Shown in pieces: positions 19,334 through 29,079 of a DNA stretch of 64,000 bases. The position numbers and the translations under genes are program-made. Origin of the DNA: an uncultured Colwellia sp. (GTDB lineage Bacteria > Pseudomonadota > Gammaproteobacteria > Enterobacterales > Alteromonadaceae); contig CAJXWZ010000006.1 of NCBI GenBank assembly GCA_913062815.1, positions 1-64,000 of the forward strand. Direction: 5' to 3'. A model generated the notes under the pieces. It had not been told where the DNA came from. It made no database searches and saw only the letters and a program-made list of their open reading frames with translations. How positions within the stretch are numbered: position 1 is the first letter of the stretch; each line of letters opens with the position of its first letter.

Positions 19334-19416
19334 GTTTTCACCTTTTTATGGTTAGCTTCTATTGAAACAAACTTTTTTAAACGAAGTTTCAAATGAATTC
19401 TAGCTGGATTTAAATA

Positions 19417-20310
19417 TTATTTTTCAGACCACGCGACAATTTCTTCATCAAGCACACTGGTGAGTAATGGACTTTGTTCAGCTCTAGCAAAAGCACCATC
19501 TATCGCCTGAAAACGCTTTTGTACTGCCTTGCGATAATTAGGGTGCGTAAATATATAGAGTTCTTGATTACTAACCGCTTCGACTACACGTTCCCCGACA
19601 ATCGTTGGAGATAAACCGTTATCAATCACTTTTTGTATATGTTTAGCGGCAGCAGAAAAGGAGGCCTTATTAGCATCACTTTCTGTTTCACTTTTCAATT
19701 CTGCCGGTTTATTTCGATTTGAAAGGTTAATGCGCGTCTTTACAAAGGCTGGGCAAAGTACTGAAACTTGAATATTGTGTGGTTTTAATTCGGCGTACCA
19801 GCTTTCAGACATACCGACTACGGCCACTTTCGTCGCCGTATATGCGCCTGCAGAGGGAACACCCATCATTCCTGCCATCGAGGCTACATTTATTAGCCAG
19901 CTTTGCTCGCCATGTTGTTTCATTAAAGGCACCATGGTTTGTGTACCATAAATCACGCCCATGAGATTAACATCAAGTACCCAACGCCAGTCTTTATCAT
20001 CCGTTTGTTCAATGGTACCAGGCCTATTACCTACTCCGGCATTATTCACTAACATGTGAATTTTGCCAAAGCGCTCAATCGCTTTGTCAGCAACGTTTTG
20101 CCATTGGGATAAGTTGGTAACATCCATTTGAACGGTTAATACATTAATACCTTCTTTTTCCAATGCTGCACGAGCAATATCGAGTTGATTACTATCAATA
20201 TCTCCTAGTACTACATTCATACCTTGCTTGCCCATAGCTTGCGCAATGCCAAAGCCAATACCTTCTGCACCGCCACTGACAACGACTGTTTTACCTGAAA
20301 ACTGATTCAT
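19417..20310 (-). CDS. Short-chain dehydrogenase/reductase (SDR)
   Basis: 297 residues. The classical SDR motifs are present: cofactor loop VVSGGAEGIGFGIA near 10-23, NNAG in MLVNNAGVGNR near 86-94, catalytic Ser in INVASMAGMMG, and YTATK (Tyr-x-x-x-Lys) near 157-161. An acidic residue after beta-2 (LGDIDSN) suggests NAD(H) preference. It is the middle gene of the operon and lies 57 bp after the ABM gene. The substrate is unknown. Confidence 0.9.
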   Translation of the reverse strand: MNQFSGKTVVVSGGAEGIGFGIAQAMGKQGMNVVLGDIDSNQLDIARAALEKEGINVLTVQMDVTNLSQWQNVADKAIERFGKIHMLVNNAGVGNRPGTIEQTDDKDWRWVLDVNLMGVIYGTQTMVPLMKQHGEQSWLINVASMAGMMGVPSAGAYTATKVAVVGMSESWYAELKPHNIQVSVLCPAFVKTRINLSNRNKPAELKSETESDANKASFSAAAKHIQKVIDNGLSPTIVGERVVEAVSNQELYIFTHPNYRKAVQKRFQAIDGAFARAEQSPLLTSVLDEEIVAWSEK

Positions 20311-20367
20311 ATGTTGACCTTTTATTAGTATATGTTTTTAACTCTGTCTAAAATTGAAGTTAGTGTT

Positions 20368-20661
20368 TTATTCAATACTATCCATTAACTCTATTTTTGG
20401 GGCAGCCGCAAAGCAACTCGACACTGCTTGGCCAAAGTGTTTGTAATGTTCTGTTTTAGTGTGAGCATGAAACGCTGAATCATCAGTATATTGCTCTAAG
20501 ACAATATAAGTTTGTGCATCCTCACGAGATTGGTAAAAAGCATAGAGTAAGCAACCTTTTTCATTTGCATGTACAGCAGAAACTAGCTGTTTAAAAATCG
20601 CTTCAAATTCGTCATTTTTACCTGCAAGTATTTGTATTTTTGCTGTAACACCAATAGTCAT
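20368..20661 (-). CDS. Antibiotic biosynthesis monooxygenase (ABM) domain protein, YgiN-like
   Basis: 97 residues, a single dimeric ferredoxin-like ABM domain. Visible features are AKIQILAGKNDEFEAIFKQL, the conserved GCLLYAFYQSRED turn, FVxLEQY-type strand (YIVLEQYTDD), and HTKTEHYKHFGQ with its conserved histidine. Relatives include cofactor-free quinol monooxygenases. It is first in the operon with the SDR and the reductase, which supports a shared oxidoreductive pathway. Confidence 0.85.
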   Translation of the reverse strand: MTIGVTAKIQILAGKNDEFEAIFKQLVSAVHANEKGCLLYAFYQSREDAQTYIVLEQYTDDSAFHAHTKTEHYKHFGQAVSSCFAAAPKIELMDSIE

Positions 20662-21039
20662 TGTTACTCTCTTTTTTTAGATGTCTTCGTTTGGATTATT
20701 ATCTTCCCATAACAAATATCAAATCAAAAATTCTAATTTTGAATACATCCCCATAAAATTCACGAATAAATACAACCTCAAACTATTCACCTATATAATA
20801 AACCTGTTATCAATCTTCCTTTACATAGCTCATATCAGTGATTGATTAAAAATAGGAGCAAATAAGTTTTATAGTCGAAGTTAGGTAACTTTGTGTCACT
20901 TTGGTACATAAGTTGAACAATAAATTAAACATATGCAAATTGCTTCCACGTTCATCATTTGTTTCGCAAGTTGAGAAATGAAGCAACCTAGACATTGCAA
21001 AATGCAAAAGGATTTGTAATATGCAAAAGTGAGTTTGTT
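20662..21039. promoter_or_regulatory. Divergent intergenic region, AT-rich
   Basis: 378 bp between the ABM operon and the GAF histidine kinase gene. I see no gene and no clear operator; promoters of both must lie here. Confidence 0.4.
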
Positions 21040-22401
21040 ATGAGTGATTTAACTAAAATAAGTCAGTTCGCAACTGCCATGCTCAATGCAGCTACATTGG
21101 ATGATCTGCTTTGGTCCATTACCAACAACATTGGTGAAATACTAGGGTTTGATGATTGTATTATTTATTTAAATGTTGACGGAATATTGATTCAAAAATC
21201 TGCCTTTGGCATCAAAAATCCAAATGAACGTAACTTATTGAACGAAATAGCCATCCCCATAGGGAAAGGTATTGTGGGCACCGTTGCACAGTCAAAAGTT
21301 GCAGAAATTGTTCCTGACATTTCTATTGACCACCGCTATATTTGGGATGAGTTCTCTGGAAAATCGGAACTAACAGTACCTATCATATATGAGGGTAATG
21401 TTTTAGGTATTATTGACAGTGAGTCATCTCAACTAAATGCCTATAACGAAAGCGACAAAGAGCTATTACAAACTATTGCAAATATTGCTGCCCCTCGCAT
21501 TGCTTCTGAGCAATATTGTACTGAATTACAACAAACCCAGCTTCAACTAGAGCAGTCTAATTTTGAACTAGCAACTTCATTACGACAACTAAAAGAGAAT
21601 CAAGAAACACTTGTTCAAAGTGAAAAAATGGCTTCTATTGGCTTATTAGCCGCAGGAGTTGCTCATGAAATAAATAACCCACTAGCGTTTTCAATGAGCA
21701 ATATGGATTTTTTCAAAGAATGCAGTGAAAAGCTGATTAATATTTATAAGCTTATTATTACACACCCAAATATTTCAAATGAAATCAAACAGCAGCTGGC
21801 ATTAATGAATTACACGCAGTTGATGCAAGATATTGAAGAGGTTGTTGATGAAACAACAACGGGTTTATTAAGAATAAAAAATATAGTTTCTGATTTATGT
21901 GGCTATGCAAGAAATGAAGAAAGTGTGATGACTCAATTTGATGTCAATAACGGCATAAAAGTCACAACTAATATACTAAGAGGTGAAATTAACAATAACT
22001 GCCACCTACAACTAGACTTTGGAAAGTTGCCATCTTTATATGGAAATGAAAGTAAAGTTCATCAAGTATTCATGAACATTATACTCAATGCTATACAGGC
22101 CTCTCATAAAGATGGGCTGATCACAGTGAAAACTTTTGCAGATGATAAGTATGCTTGCATTGATATTACTAATAACGGGTTAGGTATAAAGAATGAAAAC
22201 TTGCAAGATATCTTCACTCCCTTTTATACAACCAAACCCGTAGGTAAAGGCACAGGTTTAGGCCTGTTCATTTGCTATAGAATCATAACTGAAGAGCATG
22301 GCGGCCAAATAAAGGTATTCTCAAACGAAAAACAAACGACATTTCGAATAAAATTACCTTTTATCGGTCATAAGCAATTAAATGCTATTAGCTGTGCTTA
22401 A
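21040..22401 (+). CDS. GAF-domain sensor histidine kinase, cytosolic
   Basis: 453 residues from the ATG at 21040. An upstream in-frame TTG at 20995 would add 15 residues but lacks a ribosome-binding site. A GAF domain covers about 10-160 (IPIGKGIVGTVAQS, LTVPIIYEGNVLGIIDSES), followed by a Gln/Leu-rich coiled coil. The HisKA segment contains GVAHEINNPLA with the phospho-accepting His near residue 209. The HATPase domain has the N-box MNIILNAIQAS, ITNNGLGIKNENL and GKGTGLGLFI. No membrane segment and no adjacent response regulator. The input ligand is unknown. Confidence 0.9.
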   Translation: MSDLTKISQFATAMLNAATLDDLLWSITNNIGEILGFDDCIIYLNVDGILIQKSAFGIKNPNERNLLNEIAIPIGKGIVGTVAQSKVAEIVPDISIDHRYIWDEFSGKSELTVPIIYEGNVLGIIDSESSQLNAYNESDKELLQTIANIAAPRIASEQYCTELQQTQLQLEQSNFELATSLRQLKENQETLVQSEKMASIGLLAAGVAHEINNPLAFSMSNMDFFKECSEKLINIYKLIITHPNISNEIKQQLALMNYTQLMQDIEEVVDETTTGLLRIKNIVSDLCGYARNEESVMTQFDVNNGIKVTTNILRGEINNNCHLQLDFGKLPSLYGNESKVHQVFMNIILNAIQASHKDGLITVKTFADDKYACIDITNNGLGIKNENLQDIFTPFYTTKPVGKGTGLGLFICYRIITEEHGGQIKVFSNEKQTTFRIKLPFIGHKQLNAISCA

Positions 22402-22418
22402 AGAGCGCTAAGAAGCTT

Positions 22419-22456
22419 TACTGTTACAAGGTCACAATCACTTGTAACAGTATTTA
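22419..22456 (+). terminator. Intrinsic terminator of the GAF kinase gene
   Basis: Perfect 12-bp stem TACTGTTACAAG/CTTGTAACAGTA with a 10-base loop, then TTTAT. It starts 18 bp after the stop codon. Confidence 0.55.
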
Positions 22457-22518
22457 TATTGAGTGCTGTACGATGTGAAAAATTATTCCTTCTATACATC
22501 TTGTACGTGAATAGTCCG

Positions 22519-22927
22519 CTAACTGCCTATATGTTCATTTAAAAACTCAATAATTGCTCTAAAAGCTTTTAATCTATTACCTTCATCAACAAAGCCATGA
22601 TATTCATTATCAATAAAGAGCGTTTTGTGCGAATGCTTTTTATTTTCTAAAGCTTCGACTAACGATTCAGCTTGAGAAATTGGCGTTCTCTCATCAGCTG
22701 TACCGTGTATGAGTACAACAGGTACTTTAAGTTGTGCAACGTTATAACCAGGGGAAAATGCTTGCAAATACAATTCTAGCCGCGATGACTTTTCCATCAG
22801 ATGAAATTTTGACTTGCTCAAACTCCGCTTGTTTAACAAACTTTTGAAGTTCGTCTAAATTTGCAGCAGCTTTATTAACTAAACAGAATAAAAAGATAAA
22901 TATCAGTGAACAAATAGTCCTTGTCAC
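22519..22927 (-). pseudogene. S9 prolyl oligopeptidase-type gene with a large internal deletion and frameshift
   Basis: The first 51 codons from the ATG at 22927 encode a signal peptide and the family's N-terminal start (FVKQAEFEQVKISSDGKVIA). Between about 22775 and 22758 the reading frame jumps, and the rest (FSPGYNVAQLKVPVVLIHG, TADERTPIS, DNEYHGF) is the C-terminal end of the alpha/beta-hydrolase domain with the catalytic Asp and His. The propeller and the nucleophile Ser region, several hundred codons in intact relatives, are missing. A protein of about 106 residues could be read from an internal ATG, but it lacks the serine. Confidence 0.8.
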
Positions 22928-23180
22928 TACATAATCCTTGGGTTGTTGTTTCTATAATTTCGAGCGCGCTAACATAGCAACAAAGGATAATAATGCAACT
23001 TGATCTTTATAATAATTATATATAGATTAGTAAATTACACGTTTCTCCTGCCTATATACTGGTTTTGTCGTCGTTTTATCCAAACCAAAATTTTCTTTTG
23101 TCACACTTTACCCTTAAAATTTTATTTTTTGACTATAATTAAGACATGAAATTTGTGCATTATCTTAATGAGACTTTCGT

Positions 23181-23936
23181 TTGAAATATATAGTGTTTTT
23201 CATTTTATGTTTATATACCTTACCTCTCTATGCGAAAGCTAAAGAAGAGCTTGTTTTTATAATAAACCACCCCGGCTCTGCGCCTTACTTGTATTTTAAT
23301 GAAGAGCAAAACGAATACCAGGGCGCTATTCCTGATTTGTTAAAGCCCTTAATTGAGTCAAGAAAACTGAATATAAAGTTTATTTCAAACAGTCGTAAGC
23401 GTAGTGAAGAGTACATTTATCAGGGCAACGCTGATTTAATAATGCTAAGCGAGTTTTGGTTAAAAAAACCAGAAGAAGTGATAGCAACAGTACCACTACA
23501 TCAACATCGTAGTTTTTTATATATGACAGAAGAGTTTCCCGATGAATTCTCATTAGAGAACACAAATGAGAGTGAAGCTTTATGTACTAAAGATGGTTTC
23601 TTTTACCCTAATCTAGAGTCGCATATCAAAAGTAAGAGGTTAATACGAATTGATTCTTCGAGTCATTTATCGATGCTAAAAATGTTATTTAAACATCGGT
23701 GTAAATATGTAGTAATGAATGAGTTTAATGCATTAAACCTTATCAATTCACCATTCTTTAATGGAGAGAAGTTATATCATTCAAAAGAACCGGTTAGCAC
23801 TGTGCCTTTAAATATAATTTTAAGAGCAGAGCTAACTCACGTAAAAAACATTTTGGATAAACACATTATGGCATTAAAAGAAAAAGGTGAGCTTCAACGC
23901 ATCATCGATAAACATACTCGTTATGTAGAGCTGTAA
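23181..23936 (+). CDS. Periplasmic solute-binding-like protein (SBP_bac_3 family)
   Basis: 251 residues starting with TTG, preceded by GAGAC as a weak SD; no in-frame ATG is near and the signal peptide (VFFILCLYTLPLYAKA) begins directly. The mature part has the family pattern: NHPGSAPYLYFNEEQNEYQGAIPDLL, SRKRSEEYIYQGNADLIML, and the C-terminal helix IMALKEKGELQRIIDKH. It resembles the 17251 protein in size and lack of transporter neighbours. The ligand is unknown. Confidence 0.78.
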   Translation: MKYIVFFILCLYTLPLYAKAKEELVFIINHPGSAPYLYFNEEQNEYQGAIPDLLKPLIESRKLNIKFISNSRKRSEEYIYQGNADLIMLSEFWLKKPEEVIATVPLHQHRSFLYMTEEFPDEFSLENTNESEALCTKDGFFYPNLESHIKSKRLIRIDSSSHLSMLKMLFKHRCKYVVMNEFNALNLINSPFFNGEKLYHSKEPVSTVPLNIILRAELTHVKNILDKHIMALKEKGELQRIIDKHTRYVEL

Positions 23937-24094
23937 AGCGCTTTCTCTGTAATGTTAAATTAATTCTTTCATAACTGTATGTAATTTTACTCCTTTTTGT
24001 TACTATTTCACGAGTTAAGTTCGCATCATAATGCAGCCCAAACACCTAAATATTTATATTGAAATTATAATTGATAACAACAAACGAACATAGA

Positions 24095-25888
24095 ATGAAA
24101 ATAAGACGTAAAACACTTTTTTGGAAGCTATACCCTTCTTTTTTAAATATTTCATTTATATCATTACTTGCCATAGTAATGATTGCACTTTGGTCATTTA
24201 AATCATTCTATTACCAAGAACGTGCGGCCGATTTAGAAATAAGAGCTAAAATATTGATGCCTGAATTTGCTCGGCTAATAAAGGCTCAAAAGCACCAAGA
24301 GATTCAACAACGTTCTCAAGTACTGGGCGATGTTTCATCAACACGAATAACCATAATTTTACCTTCAGGAAATGTTGTCGGAGATAACAAAAAAGCCCCT
24401 AAAACAATGGACAACCATAAAAGCCGCCCTGAAATTGAACAAGCAACATTTAAAGGGAAAGGGTTATCTATAAGGTACGGCCAAACACTCTCAATAGACT
24501 CTATGTATTTTGCAATGCCAATTTTCGAGCAAAATAAAATTATTGGTATAATAAGAACATCAACCCCATTAGGTACATTGCAAAATGCGCTATGGAGTAT
24601 TTACTATAAGGTGTCACTAGGCTTTTTTATTCTTATTATCATTACCGCTTTCGCGAGTTGGTGGATGTCAAAAGCCTTAGTCAGACCACTAGAGGTCATA
24701 AAAGTACAAGCACAAAAATTAGCACAAGGTGACTTCTCTAGCCGTGTGCAATTAAATTCAAGCGACTCTCTTGAATCAGAGCAATTAGGACAAGCATTTA
24801 ATGAAATTGCCATTCAATTGAACCAACGAATTGAGATAATCCTTAATCAACGCAATGAACAAGAAGCGGTGTTTTCTAGCATGGTTGAAGGTGTTATCGC
24901 TGTTGATAGCTGCGAAAAAGTGCTGCGACTTAATCAAGCTGCCTATAATATATTGAAAATTACAGAAGAAAATATTGAAGGCATTAAATTTCAAGAAGCG
25001 ATAGAGAACATTGAATTGCATAACTTGATTTTATTCGCACTACAGCAAGATAGCCCGACAAAGCAAGAAATTGTTATTCACAATGACATTGAACAAGTTT
25101 TGTTAGCCCAATCAGCCCCGTTACTGGATATGCATAAAAATAAATGCGGTACCCTTGTGGTATTTAATGACATTACCAAACTTAAAGAGTTTGAATTACA
25201 AAGAAAAGAGTTTGTTGCTAATGTATCCCATGAATTGCGAACACCGCTAACAGCAATACAAGGTTTGTCTGAAACTCTAATGGAGTTTCCAGATTTAGTT
25301 CAAGAAAAAAGAGCTAACTTTATTGGTGTAATTCATACCCACTCTATTCGCTTAGAAAGCATTATTGAAAACTTACTAACCTTGTCCAAAATAGAAAAAG
25401 AAACTGAAATAGATGAAATTGAGTTTGCCAATGAGTCCATCGATTTAGCGTTAAGTAATGCTATTTTCTTATGTAAAGACAAAGCCTTAAAACGAAGTAT
25501 TGGCATTAGGTTAAACAGTGCTGAAGATATCACCTTTAAACATAATTCATCGTTAATTGAGCAAGCAATCATTAACCTGCTCAATAACGCGATTAAATAC
25601 AGTGATGGTCACAGTGAAATAAAAATCACCGTTATAAAGCAAGAAAATAATATAAATATAAGCATAGCAGACCAAGGCAATGGTATCCCTAAAGAGCATT
25701 TATCAAGGCTGTTTGAACGCTTTTATCGAGTAGATAAAGCGCGAAGTAGAAAATTAGGCGGTACCGGTTTAGGCTTATCTATTGTTAAGCATATTGCCTT
25801 GGCTCATAACGGTACTATCAGTGTAGAAAGTGAAATAAACAAAGGCAGTGTGTTTACCTTAACTTTACCTTTTGAAAAGTGTGTATAA
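24095..25888 (+). CDS. PhoR/PnpS-like membrane sensor histidine kinase
   Basis: 597 residues from the ATG at 24095 (a TTG eight codons upstream is the alternative). Membrane helices lie at about 20-40 and 170-192 and enclose a periplasmic sensor region of about 130 residues. Then come HAMP (KALVRPLEVIKVQAQKLAQG), a PAS domain (FSSMVEGVIAVDSCEKVLRL), HisKA with FVANVSHELRTPLTAI and His near residue 379, and HATPase (NLLNNAIKYS, DQGNGIPKEHL, GGTGLGLSIV). The layout equals PhoR/PnpS-type kinases, but no response regulator is adjacent and the pst operon is far away, so a phosphate role is not shown. Confidence 0.88.
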   Translation: MKIRRKTLFWKLYPSFLNISFISLLAIVMIALWSFKSFYYQERAADLEIRAKILMPEFARLIKAQKHQEIQQRSQVLGDVSSTRITIILPSGNVVGDNKKAPKTMDNHKSRPEIEQATFKGKGLSIRYGQTLSIDSMYFAMPIFEQNKIIGIIRTSTPLGTLQNALWSIYYKVSLGFFILIIITAFASWWMSKALVRPLEVIKVQAQKLAQGDFSSRVQLNSSDSLESEQLGQAFNEIAIQLNQRIEIILNQRNEQEAVFSSMVEGVIAVDSCEKVLRLNQAAYNILKITEENIEGIKFQEAIENIELHNLILFALQQDSPTKQEIVIHNDIEQVLLAQSAPLLDMHKNKCGTLVVFNDITKLKEFELQRKEFVANVSHELRTPLTAIQGLSETLMEFPDLVQEKRANFIGVIHTHSIRLESIIENLLTLSKIEKETEIDEIEFANESIDLALSNAIFLCKDKALKRSIGIRLNSAEDITFKHNSSLIEQAIINLLNNAIKYSDGHSEIKITVIKQENNINISIADQGNGIPKEHLSRLFERFYRVDKARSRKLGGTGLGLSIVKHIALAHNGTISVESEINKGSVFTLTLPFEKCV

Positions 25889-26056
25889 ACTAAATTCGCT
25901 GCTTAGTAATGCCTCTGATGTTAAATCTTTGGTAAATATAATTATACTCATGATGAGAGTAACTGTAGTGACTTTTTAATATCATTTAGCAACGCTCATA
26001 GTTTTAACGCTTAAATAAAGTAAAATATAACGTGCGTCTTTTCTAAATATTTACGT

Positions 26057-26299
26057 CTAAGGATTGGTTATATAACCCAGTTGTTCAATGCTGCTATCAG
26101 TATTCGATTCTCGGTAAGTAGCTTTATTATCATTTAGTTTCTTGCCGCAAAAATATAAAAACAATGCCATTAAAATAATACCTATTTCAGTGCCAACAAC
26201 TGATTTAATTCCTTGTTGCCACAGACTAAACCCAATGGTGCCAAACATTAACAAATCAACCAAAATTACTGTAAACAAAATCGATGCTGACCCACGCAA
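26057..26299 (-). CDS. Small membrane protein, two predicted helices
   Basis: 80 residues. Two hydrophobic segments, about 6-26 (ILFTVILVDLLMFGTIGFSLW) and 36-52 (TEIGIILMALFLYFCGK), are followed by a charged tail. The start would be TTG and the ribosome-binding site is poor, so the 5' end is uncertain. It ends close to the remnant of a TonB-dependent receptor on the other strand. I do not recognise a family. Confidence 0.45.
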   Translation of the reverse strand: MRGSASILFTVILVDLLMFGTIGFSLWQQGIKSVVGTEIGIILMALFLYFCGKKLNDNKATYRESNTDSSIEQLGYITNP

Positions 26300-26321
26300 T
26301 AATATACTTAAGAAGATTTTT

Positions 26322-26600
26322 TTATCTTTATTAAATATTAATGCTAATTATGTCGGAAAATCCAAATTCTTTTCAAACCCATGGGCCGAAGGTTTAGTTG
26401 AAGGAGATGATGAGTTTAACCCTGAAAATGAGTCTAGGGTTGTGGTGAATGCGCGAATAGGTTACGAATGGGATGTTTATGGTATCTATTTAGTGGGTAG
26501 TAACATTTAAAATGCTAAATATATTCAGTCTGCCGGCTCCGGCATGCATACTTTAGGACAGCCAAGAAACCTTACTCTACGTATGCAAGTTGAGTTTTAG
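26322..26600 (+). pseudogene. C-terminal remnant of a TonB-dependent receptor
   Basis: In one frame from about 26322 the sequence encodes outer-membrane barrel strands: INANYVGKSKFFSNP, then a loop, then VVVNARIGYEWDVYGIYLVG. A TAA at 26508-26510 interrupts it, and the same frame continues NAKYIQSA and LGQPRNLTLRMQVEF ending at a TAG. The last part is the typical closing strand with a terminal Phe. About 90 codons remain of a gene normally several hundred codons long. The plug domain, TonB box and most of the barrel are absent upstream, where another gene lies on the opposite strand. Confidence 0.7.
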
Positions 26601-26623
26601 TAGTTTCTACCATAACTATTTTT

Positions 26624-26650
26624 AAATGAGCTATTGATAATAGCTCATTT
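26624..26650 (-). terminator. Hairpin after the chemotaxis receptor gene
   Basis: 11-bp perfect stem AAATGAGCTAT/ATAGCTCATTT with a five-base loop, just beyond the receptor stop on the minus strand. The U-tract is poor, so the efficiency is doubtful. Confidence 0.45.
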
Positions 26651-26658
26651 AATTTAAA

Positions 26659-28227
26659 CTAATTAAAATGAAAATGATTAATCAACCCTCCCATTCTTTG
26701 CGCTTGTGACTGTAACTCTTCTGCTTCACCAATGCCTTTTTCCGCTTCTTGGAAAAATAATGATGATACTTCATTAATAGAAATTGTATTCCTGTTTATT
26801 TCTTCTGTAACTGACGTTTGCTGCTCTGCTGCTGTGGCAATTTGTGTCGCCATATCAGATATATTTCTAATCGCTATCGTTATATCAGCAAAACTCTGTG
26901 TTGCCTTTTCAGCATCAGTAACACTGGTACTTGCTAATTCATGACAGCCAGCCATATTTTTTACCGCTGACTGAGTGCTTGACTGAAGCGAAGAGATCAT
27001 GGTGGTTATTTCTTCCGTTGAGCTATGAGTTCTTTGTGATAATACTCTTACTTCATCAGCTACTACCGCGAAACCACGGCCTTGCTCTCCGGCTCTAGCC
27101 GCTTCTATGGCTGCGTTTAATGCCAATAAATTGGTTTGCTCTGCAATACTGCTGATTGTTTGTACAATACTACTTATCTGCTGACTGTTGCGATCTAATT
27201 CTGAGATAATATCTGAAGCTTGTGATACGTGTTTTGCTAGCTGAGTTATTGATTGCTGGCATGTATTTGCAACTTTTCCTCCAGTTTCGCTAGTTTTAAC
27301 AGTATCATTAGACGCTAATGCCGTTTGCTCTGCGTTACCGGCTATTTCTTGTGTTGCTGACGCCATTTGCGTTACTGCGGTTGCAACTTGGCCAACTTCA
27401 TTTTGTTGATCACTCGCATGGTTAGCCCGAACTTGAGCTGAGTTGCTGCTATCATTTGCTTGGGTTGTTAAAGTATCCGTTACTTGATTTATCTGAGCAA
27501 AAGTATTATGCAGTCGATGCAAAAAGTTATTCACTTGTTCAACAAGTAAAGAATCGACCCCAGTATTATCTATTTGTTTAGATAAGTCGCCATCTGCGGC
27601 TTCCTTAACGGCGCCTATGACCAAATTAGATTCAACAAACTGCTTATTGCCTTCATAAATATAATAGGTTGAAACGATAAGCGACAAAATAGTAAAAATC
27701 ACATGGTAAATTAATGGTGCGAACAAGCCCCAGCTTGTTTCTTCGCCCCAAGAAAAAACAGTAATTGGTTGTCCCCATAATTCAAGGCCAATGCTTTGAC
27801 AGTAGGTAAAAATTAAGTGATGCACAACCGTTAACAAAACGAACAATAATAAAGGAAGCATGTCACGGTAACGAATTAGAATAGTAAACCCTAAAAAGAA
27901 GAGAAAGTGCCCTTCCCCCAAACCATGGGATTGCTGAACTGTAATGATGAGTAAAGCTGAAAGTGCCGTTGCCATTATTACTCGGCAAACAGGTGTTCCT
28001 GCCATTATTTTAAAGGCCAATGTACAGGTTATTGTCATGATCAGACCACCAACAATACCCAAAACAAAGTAGCCGTATTGAAACGAAGTTATAAATGCGA
28101 CTGTAATTGAGAAAATGATCACTGCCGTTAATAATATTTTGTCAGCAACTTTAAAGTCATCCTCGAATTTTTGTTTCAATTCTTTAGACATATTTTTGTC
28201 ATAATATACAAACAATGTTTTTAACAT
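26659..28227 (-). CDS. Methyl-accepting chemotaxis protein with polytopic N-terminus
   Basis: 522 residues. Instead of a periplasmic ligand domain the first 190 residues hold about six membrane helices (starting [19 protein letters not shown]), so sensing is probably within the membrane or cytosolic. The cytoplasmic part is the standard long coiled coil with the conserved hairpin [20 protein letters not shown] followed by FAVVADEVR. It signals to CheA/CheW encoded elsewhere. No CheB/R-binding pentapeptide is visible at the C-terminus. It is a single gene, close to the SCO-like gene upstream. Confidence 0.9.
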   Translation of the reverse strand: MLKTLFVYYDKNMSKELKQKFEDDFKVADKILLTAVIIFSITVAFITSFQYGYFVLGIVGGLIMTITCTLAFKIMAGTPVCRVIMATALSALLIITVQQSHGLGEGHFLFFLGFTILIRYRDMLPLLLFVLLTVVHHLIFTYCQSIGLELWGQPITVFSWGEETSWGLFAPLIYHVIFTILSLIVSTYYIYEGNKQFVESNLVIGAVKEAADGDLSKQIDNTGVDSLLVEQVNNFLHRLHNTFAQINQVTDTLTTQANDSSNSAQVRANHASDQQNEVGQVATAVTQMASATQEIAGNAEQTALASNDTVKTSETGGKVANTCQQSITQLAKHVSQASDIISELDRNSQQISSIVQTISSIAEQTNLLALNAAIEAARAGEQGRGFAVVADEVRVLSQRTHSSTEEITTMISSLQSSTQSAVKNMAGCHELASTSVTDAEKATQSFADITIAIRNISDMATQIATAAEQQTSVTEEINRNTISINEVSSLFFQEAEKGIGEAEELQSQAQRMGGLINHFHFN

Positions 28228-28285
28228 CTTACTCTCCTACTGAAATATGTTGCTATGTGAGATACTTTAAATTTCATAAAAAAAT

Positions 28286-28828
28286 TCAACTACTTGAATA
28301 AATAAATTCATTTTTAAGTGCTTCTACCGACAGGCTATTAGGGGTATATACTTTGACTAAAGCCCAACGATTTACCTCTCGGCGTAATAAATAGGTTTTT
28401 CCAAGGTGCGATATATGGGAGTTCTGCTGCTTTATATTTAAACCAAATAATGTAGAAATGTTTTTGAGCTTTTCAGGCGGTAAGTGCAAACCAACAAAAG
28501 AAGAATGGAATTGTTTCGCAAATTCCGAGGCCTGTTTAGTATCACTGCTAACATCTACATCAATAAATATAATTTGAGGCCATTGTTCAGTACTTTTTTG
28601 AGAGTCTAAGAATTGCTTCATCGTTAACAGTGTCATCGGACAGACATTACTACAGCCACGAAAACCAAAAAATACTAGCGCATGCTCATTACCACTATTA
28701 TCTAAAAAAAACACATTCACTTGCTTATCTAACGCTAGAGGTACAAAAGAAAGAGAAAAGATAAAAATCATCAGCATTAGCCAAAGACTAATACCTATAA
28801 GCTCTTTAGACGTTATATCATTAAGCAT
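28286..28828 (-). CDS. SCO1/SenC/PrrC-family thioredoxin-fold protein
   Basis: 180 residues. One N-terminal membrane anchor (ISLWLMLMIFIFSLSFVPLAL) places a thioredoxin-like domain in the periplasm. The metal/redox motif CSNVCP (CxxxCP) follows FFGFRG, and the conserved distal histidine is present in ISHLGKTYLL. The family delivers copper to cytochrome oxidase or reduces its CuA site. It is shorter than many SCO proteins. No oxidase genes are in the window. Confidence 0.82.
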   Translation of the reverse strand: MLNDITSKELIGISLWLMLMIFIFSLSFVPLALDKQVNVFFLDNSGNEHALVFFGFRGCSNVCPMTLLTMKQFLDSQKSTEQWPQIIFIDVDVSSDTKQASEFAKQFHSSFVGLHLPPEKLKNISTLFGLNIKQQNSHISHLGKTYLLRREVNRWALVKVYTPNSLSVEALKNEFIYSSS

Positions 28829-29079
28829 GAACCCACCTTAAATAATTAACAACACCTTGAAATTACTTGTCACTAATACATTAAAGTTAGTCGAGGATTG
28901 GTTGTTTTTCAATCAATATGGATATATCGTATAATCGTTATGATTAATTAAATAAATTAGGTCTTTTAAACTATGACGAAAAGATTTAAAAAGTGTTTTT
29001 CATGACTAAATTATTTTATTTAATCAGCGACGAAATTAAAAAACGCTAACCGGGTCTCATTAGCACTGATTAATTAACT

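Noticed and set aside
24095..25888. Kinase as the PhoR partner controlling the pst operon in this window
   Set aside because: It is 35 kb away, no PhoB is adjacent, and no Pho box was found in front of it; resemblance alone is not enough.
26546..26567. Resemblance of ACTTTAGGACAGCC to the left end of the rimO 5' fragments (possible fourth copy)
   Set aside because: In the correct frame it is the coding sequence TLGQPRN of the TonB-dependent receptor remnant; similarity to rimO stops after about 20 bp, so it is chance.
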